Source: Mycoplana azooxidifex
GTDB lineage: Bacteria > Pseudomonadota > Alphaproteobacteria > Rhizobiales > Rhizobiaceae
NCBI RefSeq assembly: GCF_014196765.1
Contig: NZ_JACIEE010000005.1
Span: forward strand, 310,001 to 374,000
Length of the DNA: 64,000 nucleotides
Reading direction: 5' to 3'
How positions within the stretch are numbered: the stretch's first letter is position 1; the number at the start of each line of letters is the position of its first letter. Below the pieces are notes generated by a model. The model did not search any database and was not told the DNA's origin. It saw only the letters and a program-made list of their open reading frames with translations. Shown here one piece after another: positions 36,701 through 44,238 of this stretch. Position numbers and translations under genes: made by a program.

Positions 36701-36832
36701 GACCGGCTCGTCGATGCTCGGATATTCGCGAACCGTCAGGCGTTCATAGGAAACGACGCCGATCAGCAGCATCAGCAGGCTGAGGACCGTTGCGAAGACC
36801 GGCCGCCGGATGCAGAGCTCGGAAATTCCCAT
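33758..36832 (-). CDS. RND efflux pump, inner-membrane permease subunit
   Basis: 1024 residues, full length for the AcrB/MexF-type HAE1 family. It begins MGISELCIRRPVFATVLSLL and has 12 membrane segments with two large periplasmic loops; the proton-relay Asp-Asp pair lies in 'GLVVDDAIVVLENI' of segment 4. It uses the proton gradient to expel drugs or other amphiphiles through a fusion protein and an outer-membrane channel. The start at 36832 is chosen over an upstream ATG from the family N-terminus. The fusion protein gene precedes it by ten bases; no TolC gene is nearby. Confidence 0.92.
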   Translation of the reverse strand: MGISELCIRRPVFATVLSLLMLLIGVVSYERLTVREYPSIDEPVVSVVTSYPGASASIIESQVTQVLEGSIAGIAGIDVLESTSRAESSRITVRFRLEVDPDVAASDVRDRVSRVRRQLPDEITEPVISKVEADAQPVVFVVFRSDRLNPLDLTDYVDRNIVDRFKNVNGVADVQIYGERRYAMRIWIDRERLASLGLTVQDVEDSLEAQNVEIPAGRLESADREFTVLSKTSLGNVEQFENIVVKRGEGVLVRLGEVARVELGAADERRAGRFNGESAIVVGVIKQAVANPLDVSAGVQAILPDINANLPEGMTGAIGNDNSVFIDEAINAVYHTIVEAIVLVLIVIVLFLRSARASIIPIVTIPISLIATCAIMYALGFSVNTLTLLAMVLAIGLVVDDAIVVLENIFRHIENGMKPVPAAIKGTREIGFAVVAMTLTLAAVYAPVAFAAGRTGRLFLEFSLTLAGAVLVSGFVALTLTPMMCSKLLRHQEKPGRVSAFIERGLTGLERGYRRLLSASLRIRPVVAMLAAVVAFGSVYFYLQLPQELAPVEDRGVIRVMGTAPEGSTLAYTERYSRQVEDLLKPISEVGSIQTINGMPEVNRFLVMGRLKAWDERGRSQQELVAELLPKIRRIAGVNAFASNPPSLGTSNNARPIEFVLQSSGTYEELDRLTKSFLEQLSDYPGVTNVDTDLKLNKPEMTIEIDRDKASDMGIDVAVVGRTLETLLGSRQVTRFEIDGEQYDVYVQLAAADRASPSTLSTIFLRSASGEMVQLANVVKITETVAPQELKRFNQMRSVTVSANLAPGYSTGEVLAQMRSIAGEVLPENVQTDVSGPSREFLASGQSLAVVFVLALGFIYLVLAAQFESFRDPLIIMISVPLSMTGALAALYLAGGSLNVYSQIGLVTLVGLITKHGILIVEFANQQQEAGEERLSAVIDSAVLRLRPILMTTGAMVLGAVPLALATGAGAESRQQIGWVIVGGMSFGTLLTLFVVPMVYSVFGRRIEAEDVPTNVEYLPAAAE

Positions 36833-36842
36833 CTGCCGCCCC

Positions 36843-37949
36843 TTAGCCTTCGACCTGCGCGGTCTCGTTGCCGACGATCTCGACGCTCGCACCGTTGCGC
36901 AGTCGCGGCTGTCCCGCCGTCACGACGACCGTGCCTGCGGTCACCCCTTCCACTTCCGCCACGCCGATCTTGCGGCCACCGACGGTGACGCGGTTTTCCT
37001 GCGCCTTTCCGTCGACGACGGTCCAAACGAAGCGCTCCTGGCCCCGCGCCACGATGGCAGCCTCCGGAACGGTGACGACCTTGCGCTCCTCCAGGCCCCG
37101 GACGGTGATGCGCGCGAACAGGCCGGGCCGCAGCGCCAGATCCGCATTCGGCAGGCGTGCGCGAATGCTGATGGCCCGGCCGTTGACGTCCAGCATCGGG
37201 TCGATGGCGTAGACCGTGCCCGGGAACGTCCGGTCGGGAATGGCATCGACGGAAACCTCGAGGGTCTGGCCGATCTTCACCTTTTGCAGGTTTGCCTCGG
37301 GAATCTTGAAGTCGACCTTCAGGACGTCGATCTTTTCCAGATTGACCAGCGCGGTACCGATGCCGACATAACTGCCGGTCGAGACGCTGCGCAGGCCGAC
37401 GACGCCGTCGAAGGGAGCGACGACGTCGTGCTTGGAAAGCTGCACGCGTTGCGAATTGAGAAGGGCGGTCGCGGTGTTGCGCTCGGCGATGGCGGAATCG
37501 AGGTCGCGCGTCGTGCCCGTGCCGTTTGCCGACATGCGCTGGGCGCGCTCGTAGTTGGTGTTGGCGAGATCGAGGCGAACCTTGACCTCCTCTTCCTCCG
37601 CCTTGGCCAACGCATTGTCGAGGCTGACCAGCACCGCGCCCGCCTTGACCGGCTGGCCCTCGTCGAAGCGGATCGCCTCGATCCGGCCGGCGACTTCCGG
37701 CGCCAGTTGCACCGACTCGTCGGATTGCAACGTGCCGATCGCGCTGATGTCGACCGTGGCGGACGTTTCCTCGGCGTCGGCGACCTCGACGGGAAAGCTC
37801 GAAGGGCCGGAGCGCTGCCGCGCCGGCTCGCTTGCGGTCGCGCTCGCGACCTGCGAGAGGGCATCGAGATCGATCCACCGCCACTGGACCGCCGCCGCCC
37901 CCGCCGCACCGGCAAAGACAACAGCCAGGATCACCGCCAACACCCTCAT
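36843..37949 (-). CDS. RND efflux pump, periplasmic adaptor (membrane fusion) subunit
   Basis: 368 residues. An N-terminal membrane anchor or signal (VLAVILAVVFAGAAGAAAVQW), then the lipoyl halves 'VQLAPEVAGRIEAIRFDEGQPVKAGAVLV' and 'VVAPFDGVVGLRSVSTGSYV' around a helical hairpin, then beta-barrel and membrane-proximal domains. It bridges the RND pump to an outer-membrane channel. ATG at 37949 follows GAGGAA; the residues upstream of it in frame are not conserved-looking. Confidence 0.9.
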   Translation of the reverse strand: MRVLAVILAVVFAGAAGAAAVQWRWIDLDALSQVASATASEPARQRSGPSSFPVEVADAEETSATVDISAIGTLQSDESVQLAPEVAGRIEAIRFDEGQPVKAGAVLVSLDNALAKAEEEEVKVRLDLANTNYERAQRMSANGTGTTRDLDSAIAERNTATALLNSQRVQLSKHDVVAPFDGVVGLRSVSTGSYVGIGTALVNLEKIDVLKVDFKIPEANLQKVKIGQTLEVSVDAIPDRTFPGTVYAIDPMLDVNGRAISIRARLPNADLALRPGLFARITVRGLEERKVVTVPEAAIVARGQERFVWTVVDGKAQENRVTVGGRKIGVAEVEGVTAGTVVVTAGQPRLRNGASVEIVGNETAQVEG

Positions 37950-38155
37950 GAAATTCCTCGTATTGCTGCATCGCACCAAACCGCATCATTACGGAACGTT
38001 GCGCGGAACAAAAATGAAAATTCTGTAATGTAGGTCACCAACCCTCACATTGTCGTTATCCTCAATGCCCTGCGGATCAGGGCTTTCTGCACCGCGGCGA
38101 CGAAAGTTCCGGATATGTTCGCAAGCTGCTATGGTCGCCTCGAATCGCACGCAAG

Positions 38156-40237
38156 ATGGAATTCGGCATGACGGCCACCGCCTACCTCGAGAAACTCAAC
38201 GACCAGCAGCGAATGGCGGTGGAGCATGGGGTCGGGCCGGCGGGCTGTGGCTCGGCCGGGCCGCTCCTGATTATCGCCGGCGCCGGCTCGGGCAAGACCA
38301 ACACGCTGGCCCACCGGGTCGCCCACCTGATCGTCAACGGCGCCGATCCGCGCCGGATCCTGCTGATGACGTTTTCGCGCCGCGCCGCCTCGGAGATGTC
38401 GCGGCGCGTCGAGCGCATCTGCCGCAACGTGCTGGGTGCCAACGCCGCGCTGATGACCGATGCGCTGTCCTGGGCCGGAACCTTCCACGGCATCGGCGCA
38501 CGGCTCCTGCGCATGTACGCCGAACAGATCGGCCTCAACGTCGACTTCACCATCCACGACCGCGAGGATTCCGCCGACCTGATGAACCTCGTCCGCCACG
38601 AACTCGGCTTCTCCAAGACCGAGAGCCGGTTTCCGACCAAGGGCACCTGCCTTTCGATCTATTCGCGGACGGTCAATTCCGAGACGCCGCTGAACGAGGT
38701 GCTGCGCAACTGGTATCCCTGGGTCAGCGGCTGGGAGGAGCAGTTGAGGGAGCTCTTCGCCGGCTACGTCGAAGCAAAGCAGGCGCAGAACGTCCTCGAC
38801 TACGACGACCTGCTTCTCTACTGGGCGCAGATGGTCGGCGATCCGGACCTCGCCGAAGACATCGGCAACCGCTTCGACCATGTGCTCGTCGACGAATACC
38901 AGGACACCAACAAGCTGCAGTCTTCAGTGCTGATGGCGCTGAAGCCCGGCGGCCGCGGGCTGACCGTGGTTGGCGACGACGCCCAGTCGATCTATTCCTT
39001 CCGTGCGGCGACGGTGCGCAACATCCTCGATTTTCCCCGGCAGTTCACGCCGCAAGCCGACATCGTCACCCTGGACCGCAACTATCGCTCGACGCAGCCG
39101 ATCCTGGCCGCCGCCAACGCGGTGATCGACCTTGCGCGCGAACGCTTCACCAAGAACCTGTGGACCGAGCGCGAGAGCGCCGAGCGCCCGAAGCTTCTGA
39201 CGGTGAAGGACGAGAACGACCAGGCGAACTGCATCGTCGACCAGGTGCTGGCCAACCGCGAGGTGGGCATGACGCTGAAGCAGCAGGCCGTGCTGTTCCG
39301 GACCTCCAGTCACAGCGGCCCACTGGAAGTGGAACTCACCCGGCGCAACATTCCCTTCGTGAAATTCGGCGGCCTGAAGTTCCTCGACGCGGCCCACGTC
39401 AAGGACATGCTGGCCGTGCTCCGGTTCGCGCAGAACCCGCTCGATCGGGTCGCCGGATTCCGGCTGCTGCAGATGCTGCCCGGGGTCGGCCCGCAGACCG
39501 CAGGCCGGATCCTCGACACGATCGCCGCCGACCCCGAACCGCTCGTCGCACTCGCCGAGGTCCCGCCGCCGCCCAGGACCGGCGAGGACTGGACCGCCTT
39601 CATCGCGCTGATGGCGGGCCTGAGGCGTTCGGGCGGCGACTGGCCGTCGGATCTCGCCCAGGCCCGCACCTGGTACGAGCCGCATCTCGAACGCGTCCAC
39701 GAGGATGCGGAGACGCGGAAGGCGGACCTCCTGCAACTGGAGCAGATCGCCTCCGGCTATCCGAGCCGCGAACGCTTCCTGACCGAACTGACGCTCGATC
39801 CGCCCGACGCGACCAGCGACCAGGCGGGCGTGCCGCTGCTCGACGAGGATTATCTGATCCTGTCGACGATCCACTCCGCCAAGGGCCAGGAGTGGCGTGC
39901 GGTGTTTATGCTCAACGTCGTCGACGGCTGCATTCCGTCCGATCTCGGCGTCGGCACCACGCACGAGATCGAGGAGGAGCGACGCCTGCTCTATGTCGGC
40001 ATGACACGGGCCAGGGACAGCCTGACGCTGCTCACGCCGCAGCGTTTCTTCACCGGCGGCCAGCACGCCCAGGGCGACCGCCATGTCTATGCGTCGCGGA
40101 CGCGGTTCATCCCGGCCACGCTGCTGCAGTTCTTCGAAACGGCCACCTGGCCGATTGTCGCCCATGCCGCAGGCGAACGAAGCGCAAGGCAGATCCGCAT
40201 CGACGTCGGCGCACGCATGCGCTCCATGTGGAAATAG
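38156..40237 (+). CDS. UvrD/Rep-family ATP-dependent DNA helicase
   Basis: 693 residues, superfamily 1A helicase. Walker A AGAGSGKT at 41-48, motif II 'VLVDEYQDTN', motif III 'GDDAQSIYSFRAA', motif IV 'LDRNYRS', motif V 'STIHSAKGQEW' and motif VI 'EEERRLLYVGMTRAR'. It is about 30 residues shorter than E. coli UvrD and lacks its C-terminal Tudor-like tail. Role: 3'-5' unwinding in repair or replication restart. ATG at 38168 (MTATAYLEKL) is a possible start four codons on. It stands alone, convergent with the siderophore operon. Confidence 0.9.
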   Translation: MEFGMTATAYLEKLNDQQRMAVEHGVGPAGCGSAGPLLIIAGAGSGKTNTLAHRVAHLIVNGADPRRILLMTFSRRAASEMSRRVERICRNVLGANAALMTDALSWAGTFHGIGARLLRMYAEQIGLNVDFTIHDREDSADLMNLVRHELGFSKTESRFPTKGTCLSIYSRTVNSETPLNEVLRNWYPWVSGWEEQLRELFAGYVEAKQAQNVLDYDDLLLYWAQMVGDPDLAEDIGNRFDHVLVDEYQDTNKLQSSVLMALKPGGRGLTVVGDDAQSIYSFRAATVRNILDFPRQFTPQADIVTLDRNYRSTQPILAAANAVIDLARERFTKNLWTERESAERPKLLTVKDENDQANCIVDQVLANREVGMTLKQQAVLFRTSSHSGPLEVELTRRNIPFVKFGGLKFLDAAHVKDMLAVLRFAQNPLDRVAGFRLLQMLPGVGPQTAGRILDTIAADPEPLVALAEVPPPPRTGEDWTAFIALMAGLRRSGGDWPSDLAQARTWYEPHLERVHEDAETRKADLLQLEQIASGYPSRERFLTELTLDPPDATSDQAGVPLLDEDYLILSTIHSAKGQEWRAVFMLNVVDGCIPSDLGVGTTHEIEEERRLLYVGMTRARDSLTLLTPQRFFTGGQHAQGDRHVYASRTRFIPATLLQFFETATWPIVAHAAGERSARQIRIDVGARMRSMWK

Positions 40238-40326
40238 CCCTTAGCGGGACTCGCTGGCCAACGCAGCTTGCCGCCGCCGAAGATAGCCGTGCGTCCGTTC
40301 GACACCTGGGAGTATTTGCCGAAAGT

Positions 40327-41107
40327 CTACCGCGGCACGGCCATCGGCGCGCCGGTGACGGGATCGGGCATGACCAAGGCCGAGAGGCCGAATGCCTCCT
40401 TCAGATTGCTCTCCGTCAGCACCTCCTGCGGGCTTCCCGTCGAGACGAGCCCGGCGGGCCCGAGCAGCACCAGATGGTCGGAGAAGCGTGCGGCGAGATT
40501 GAGGTCGTGCAGGACCGTGATCACGGTGGCGTCGTGCCGGCGGTTGCGCTCCCGCAGCAGGCCCAGCACCTCGATCTGGTGGCTGAGGTCCAGCCACGTC
40601 GTCGGCTCGTCGAGGAGCAGGCAGGGCGTGTCCTGGGCGAGCACCAGCGCGATCCAGGCCCGCTGGCGCTGTCCCCCGGAAAGCTCGTCCAGCGGACGAT
40701 CCATCTGGTCGGTGAGCCCCACCGCCTCGAGCGCTGCCGCGCAGGCGTCCGCATCGGCCTTGCTCCAGGGAGCGAGCAGCCCGCGCCATGGCGTCCGCCC
40801 GCGCCTGACCAGGTTCGGCGACGGTGATCCCCTCCGGCGCGCGCGGGGCCTGCGGCAGGATCGCCAGCCGGCGCGCCAGTGCCCGCGTATCCGTTGAAAA
40901 GACGTCCGCGCCGCCCAGTGTCACGCTGCCCTTCTGCGGCCGCACCAGCCGCGCCAGCGCCCGCAGCAGGGTCGACTTGCCGCAGCCGTTCGGCCCGAGG
41001 ATGGTCGTCATCCGCCCTTCCGGAAAGACGAGCGAGAGATCACGAATGACGATGCGTTCGCCGTAGCCCAGCGTCAGCGCTTCGGTCTTGAGTTCGATGC
41101 CGGTCAA
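40327..41107 (-). pseudogene. Iron-siderophore ABC transporter ATP-binding protein, frameshifted (FecE/FepC-like)
   Basis: Two frames together give one ATPase. From 41107 the frame reads the Walker A GPNGCGKST (residues 38-46) to 'PEGITVAEP'; the other frame resumes with 'LVRRGRTPWRGLLAPW' and carries the signature LSGGQRQR and Walker B CLLLDEPTTWLD to the stop at 40327. The switch falls at 40809-40816 and needs removal of one base; 781 bp is 3x260+1, so the intact protein would be about 259 residues. The start overlaps the permease stop. It is either a real inactivating insertion or a sequencing/assembly error. Confidence 0.85.
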
Positions 41108-42084
41108 AGGTCTCCAGCCTCCATTTCACGCGCGAGCAGCCACAGCAGGTAGGGTGCGCCGAAGATGCCCGTCATGACGCCGACGGGCAGTTGCAGCCCC
41201 GGGACCAGCGACCGTGCGGCGAGATCCGCCAGCACCGTGATCGCAGCACCCGCGGCGGCGGCGGCAAGGATGCGCGCTGCAGGGCCGCGCGCTCCGGTCA
41301 GCCGGGCGCCGAGCGGCGCGGCCATCAGGGCGACGAAGGGCACCGGCCCGGCCACCGCGACGCCGGCGGCAGCAAACAGCACCCCGGTCGCCGCCAACCG
41401 CCGCCTTGCCCGGTCGACCCTGAGGCCGAGCCCGGCTGCGAGTTCGTCGCCCAGTTCCAGCAGCGCCAGGTTCCTGACCTGCAGCGCCAGTGCGAGCGAC
41501 AGCAGCGCGCCGAACCCGAGCACCTGCGCGGCATGGCCCCAGTTGCGGGCGGCGAGCGAGCCGGTCAGCCAGCGCTGCGCCTCGGCCGCCTGCTCCGGCG
41601 GCAGTCGCGTCATCAGGAAGCTGCCGGCGGCGGATGCGAAGAAGGCGACGCCGATGCCGACCAGGATGAGCGTGAGCGTCGCCAGCGATCCGTCGCGGCG
41701 CATCGACAGTACCGCCACGATCACGGCGGCGGCGAGGCCGCCCGCCGCCGAAAGCAGCGGCATCGGCACAGTAACGCCCGCGGTGACGCCTAAGAGCACC
41801 GCCAGCCCGGCGCTGGAGGTGAACCCCATCACGTCCGGTGCGGCCAGCGGGTTGCGCAGGAGGATCTGGAAGATGGCGCCGGATATTCCGAGCACGGCGC
41901 CGAGCCCGAGCGCGGTCAGCGTACTCGGGCCGCGCAGCACGCGCATCGTCAGCGCGCCCGGCCCCGTCCCGCCCCACAGGCCCGCCCAGAGATCGGCGGG
42001 CGTCAGCATCACCTGGCCGACCATGAGCGAGAGCAGCACGGCGGACAACAGCACGACGCCGAGAACGAGCCTTCCTCCCTTCAT
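41104..42084 (-). CDS. FecCD-family iron-siderophore ABC transporter permease
   Basis: 326 residues with about nine to ten membrane segments, the BtuC/FecCD fold. The segment 'GLGAVLGISGAIFQILLRNPLAAPDVMGFTSSAG' is the family hallmark and 'GVMTGIFGAPYLLWLL' is the usual ending. It pairs with the upstream permease as a heterodimer. ATG at 42084 overlaps the upstream stop (ATGA) and its own stop overlaps the ATPase start. Confidence 0.9.
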   Translation of the reverse strand: MKGGRLVLGVVLLSAVLLSLMVGQVMLTPADLWAGLWGGTGPGALTMRVLRGPSTLTALGLGAVLGISGAIFQILLRNPLAAPDVMGFTSSAGLAVLLGVTAGVTVPMPLLSAAGGLAAAVIVAVLSMRRDGSLATLTLILVGIGVAFFASAAGSFLMTRLPPEQAAEAQRWLTGSLAARNWGHAAQVLGFGALLSLALALQVRNLALLELGDELAAGLGLRVDRARRRLAATGVLFAAAGVAVAGPVPFVALMAAPLGARLTGARGPAARILAAAAAGAAITVLADLAARSLVPGLQLPVGVMTGIFGAPYLLWLLAREMEAGDL

Positions 42085-43067
42085 GCCGAAGCTCCCGGCC
42101 GCAGGCGGCGGGCGATCAGGACGAAGACCGGCGCGCCGATCAGGGCGGTCATGATGCCGACGCGGATCTCCGCCGGCGCCAGCACCAGCCGTCCCGCCGT
42201 GTCGGCGAGAAGCAGGAGCGTCGCGCCGAGCAGGGCGGACAGGAGCAGTTCCACCCGCAGCACGTGGCCACCGATGCGGCGCGCGATCGGCGGCACGATC
42301 AGGCCGACGAACACGATCGGCCCGGCCACCGCGACCGCCGCACCCGTCATCAGCGTCACGGCGACGAGCGCGCCGAACTGGACGCGGCCCACACGCGTCC
42401 CCAGTCCGCGGGCAAGTGTCGCGCCGAGCGAGAGCGCCTCCAGCCGCGGGGCAATAGCCATCGCCAGCGCCGTACCGAGGACCACGGCCAGGCCCATGGC
42501 CGCCAGCGGCCGGGCCCCTGCCTGGGACAGCGAACCGACGACCCAGAACCGCAGAATCTCGAGCGTCTCGCCGCGGACGAGCACGACGGCCGAGACAAGC
42601 GACAGAAGCAGCGCATTGATTGCCGTGCCCGAAAGCGTCAGGCGGACGGGACCGGCGTCTCCCCGCAGGCCGCCGCCGAGCGCGAAGACGGCCATTGCGG
42701 CGAGCGCTGCTCCGGGAAAGGCCAGCGCGGCCATCAGCCCTGCATCCGAACGGCCGAAGATCAGCGCCCCGAATACGATCGCGAAGGCGGCACCGGAATT
42801 GACGCCGAGCAGCCCCGGATCGGCGAGCGGATTGCGCGTCAGCGCCTGCATCACCGTGCCGGCCATGCCGAGTGCCGCCCCGGCGATGATCCCGGCCACA
42901 AGCCGCGGCAGCCGGATCGACCCGACAGCGACATGGACGGGATCGGCCGGATCGAAAGCGGTCAGCGCCTGCCAGATCTCGGTGAGGCTCGCAGGCCGCA
43001 CGCCGACGCCGAGCGTCAGGGCCGCTGCCGCCATCAGCACCAGAGCGACGCCGGCGACCGCTCTCAC
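42081..43067 (-). CDS. FecCD-family iron-siderophore ABC transporter permease
   Basis: 328 residues from a GTG at 43067, chosen because it overlaps the binding-protein stop as GTGA, like the other junctions of this operon; ATG at 43034 is an alternative that would cut into the first membrane segment (VALVLMAAAALTLGVGV). Family hallmark 'GAALGMAGTVMQALTRNPLADPGLLGVNSGAA' is intact, as is the ending 'VGIMTALIGAPVFVLIARR'. It forms the channel with the next permease. Confidence 0.87.
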   Translation of the reverse strand: MRAVAGVALVLMAAAALTLGVGVRPASLTEIWQALTAFDPADPVHVAVGSIRLPRLVAGIIAGAALGMAGTVMQALTRNPLADPGLLGVNSGAAFAIVFGALIFGRSDAGLMAALAFPGAALAAMAVFALGGGLRGDAGPVRLTLSGTAINALLLSLVSAVVLVRGETLEILRFWVVGSLSQAGARPLAAMGLAVVLGTALAMAIAPRLEALSLGATLARGLGTRVGRVQFGALVAVTLMTGAAVAVAGPIVFVGLIVPPIARRIGGHVLRVELLLSALLGATLLLLADTAGRLVLAPAEIRVGIMTALIGAPVFVLIARRLRPGASA

Positions 43068-44113
43068 GGCGCCAGTCCCGCCGCGGCGGCCGATTTCACC
43101 ATGGTCGCCGGATCTCCGTCGAGCGCCAGCGCGATGTCGGCTTCGAGTTGCTCCAGCGCGAACGGCAGTGACAGCACGCTGCCGAAGGACAGGGCGCCGG
43201 CGACGAGCGCCCCCGCCAGCACTTCGCGGCCCTCCTTGTGCGCCCGCAACGTGCGCCGCATCGGCAGCGCGACGATATCGGAAACGACGTCCGAGGACGA
43301 AATCCAGACCAGCAGGTCCGCATCGAGCGGCGACAGGTCTTCCGGCGAGAGCGGCGTGTAGAAGACGTTCGGGTCTGCAAGCTCGGTGAGCGCCTGCGGC
43401 GGGCGGAAGCCAAGTTCCGCAAGGAAACTGGCGCGCGTGTCGAAGCCGCTGAAGGCGCCGGTCTCGCCGCCGTAGTTGTAGGCGCAGACGGCGGTCTGCC
43501 CGGCCCACCCGGGATGGCGCGCCCGCGCATCGGCAAATTTCCGGCGGGATGCCGCGATCGCCTCCTCGGCGCGCGCGCTCCTGCCCACGGCGCGGCCGAG
43601 CGTTCGTGTCAGTTCGTCCCACGCCATGCCATAGGCCGGCAGGCCGACCGGCTGCATCAGCACCGGCGCGATCTGCGACAGAACCGCATACTCCGCTTCC
43701 GAGATGCCCGAGCCGATGCCGACGATCAGGTCGGGCGCGAGCGCGGCGACGACCTCCATCGAGACCTCGCCGGATATCATCGTCGGCTGGGCATCCCCCA
43801 GCAGCGGCTGCGCCCACGGCCACACGCCGTGGGGAAAACTGCCGAACCACTGCCGGATCGCGACCGGGCGCACGCCAAGCGCCAGAAGCGGATCCTGTGT
43901 CGTATAGCCGAGCGATACCACCCGCTCGGCCGGTTTCGGCAGCGTGGTCTCGCCGAAGGCGTGGACGAAATGCAGGCCCTCGCCCGCCGCGAAAGCCCGC
44001 GCGCCGCCCGTCCCCGAAAGGAACGCGCCCGCGGCCATGCCGGCCAGGAACCGGCGACGCGGGAGGCCCCGCCGGTCAGGACAGCTCTGTACGCGATGAA
44101 CAGCGTCTTCCAT
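43064..44113 (-). CDS. Tat-exported iron-siderophore ABC transporter substrate-binding protein
   Basis: 349 residues. A twin-arginine signal 'RRRFLAGMAAGAFLSGTGG' ends near 'ARAFAAG'. The body is a class III cluster-A binding protein (FhuD/FecB type), with 'AERVVSLGYTTQDPLLALGVRPVAI' and 'VVAALAPDLIVGI'. Hydroxamate or citrate-type siderophores are candidates. Its start at 44113 lies 125 bp after the receptor gene; that gap holds two hairpins. Confidence 0.87.
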   Translation of the reverse strand: MEDAVHRVQSCPDRRGLPRRRFLAGMAAGAFLSGTGGARAFAAGEGLHFVHAFGETTLPKPAERVVSLGYTTQDPLLALGVRPVAIRQWFGSFPHGVWPWAQPLLGDAQPTMISGEVSMEVVAALAPDLIVGIGSGISEAEYAVLSQIAPVLMQPVGLPAYGMAWDELTRTLGRAVGRSARAEEAIAASRRKFADARARHPGWAGQTAVCAYNYGGETGAFSGFDTRASFLAELGFRPPQALTELADPNVFYTPLSPEDLSPLDADLLVWISSSDVVSDIVALPMRRTLRAHKEGREVLAGALVAGALSFGSVLSLPFALEQLEADIALALDGDPATMVKSAAAAGLAP

Positions 44114-44162
44114 GTCATTCCCTTCGTCGCGGCGGCCACTCCCGGCGGCCCGCCCAATGCAT

Positions 44163-44185
44163 CTGCCGGCCCCGAAGGCCGGCAG
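44163..44185 (-). promoter_or_regulatory. Intercistronic stem-loop between receptor and binding-protein genes
   Basis: CTGCCGGCC (44163-44171) pairs with GGCCGGCAG (44177-44185) over a five-base loop. A second, imperfect hairpin (GGGGCA-A-GCTT / AAGC-C-TGCCCC) stands at 44200-44224. Neither has a T-run on the transcribed strand, so mRNA processing or partial termination is more likely than full termination. Confidence 0.55.
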
Positions 44186-44238
44186 GATTGCCCTCCGTTG
44201 GGGCAAGCTTCGCAAGCCTGCCCCGGTCAAGGCCTCTG

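Noticed and set aside
38050-40827. Open frame of about 925 codons overlapping the helicase in another frame
   Set aside because: All helicase motifs are in the other frame, and this one crosses the gene end into antisense of the ATPase gene.
40327-41107. Programmed ribosomal frameshift in the siderophore ATPase gene
   Set aside because: The switch region GCCGAACCTGG is no known slippery sequence, and this ATPase family does not use programmed shifting. A mutation or sequence error is simpler.
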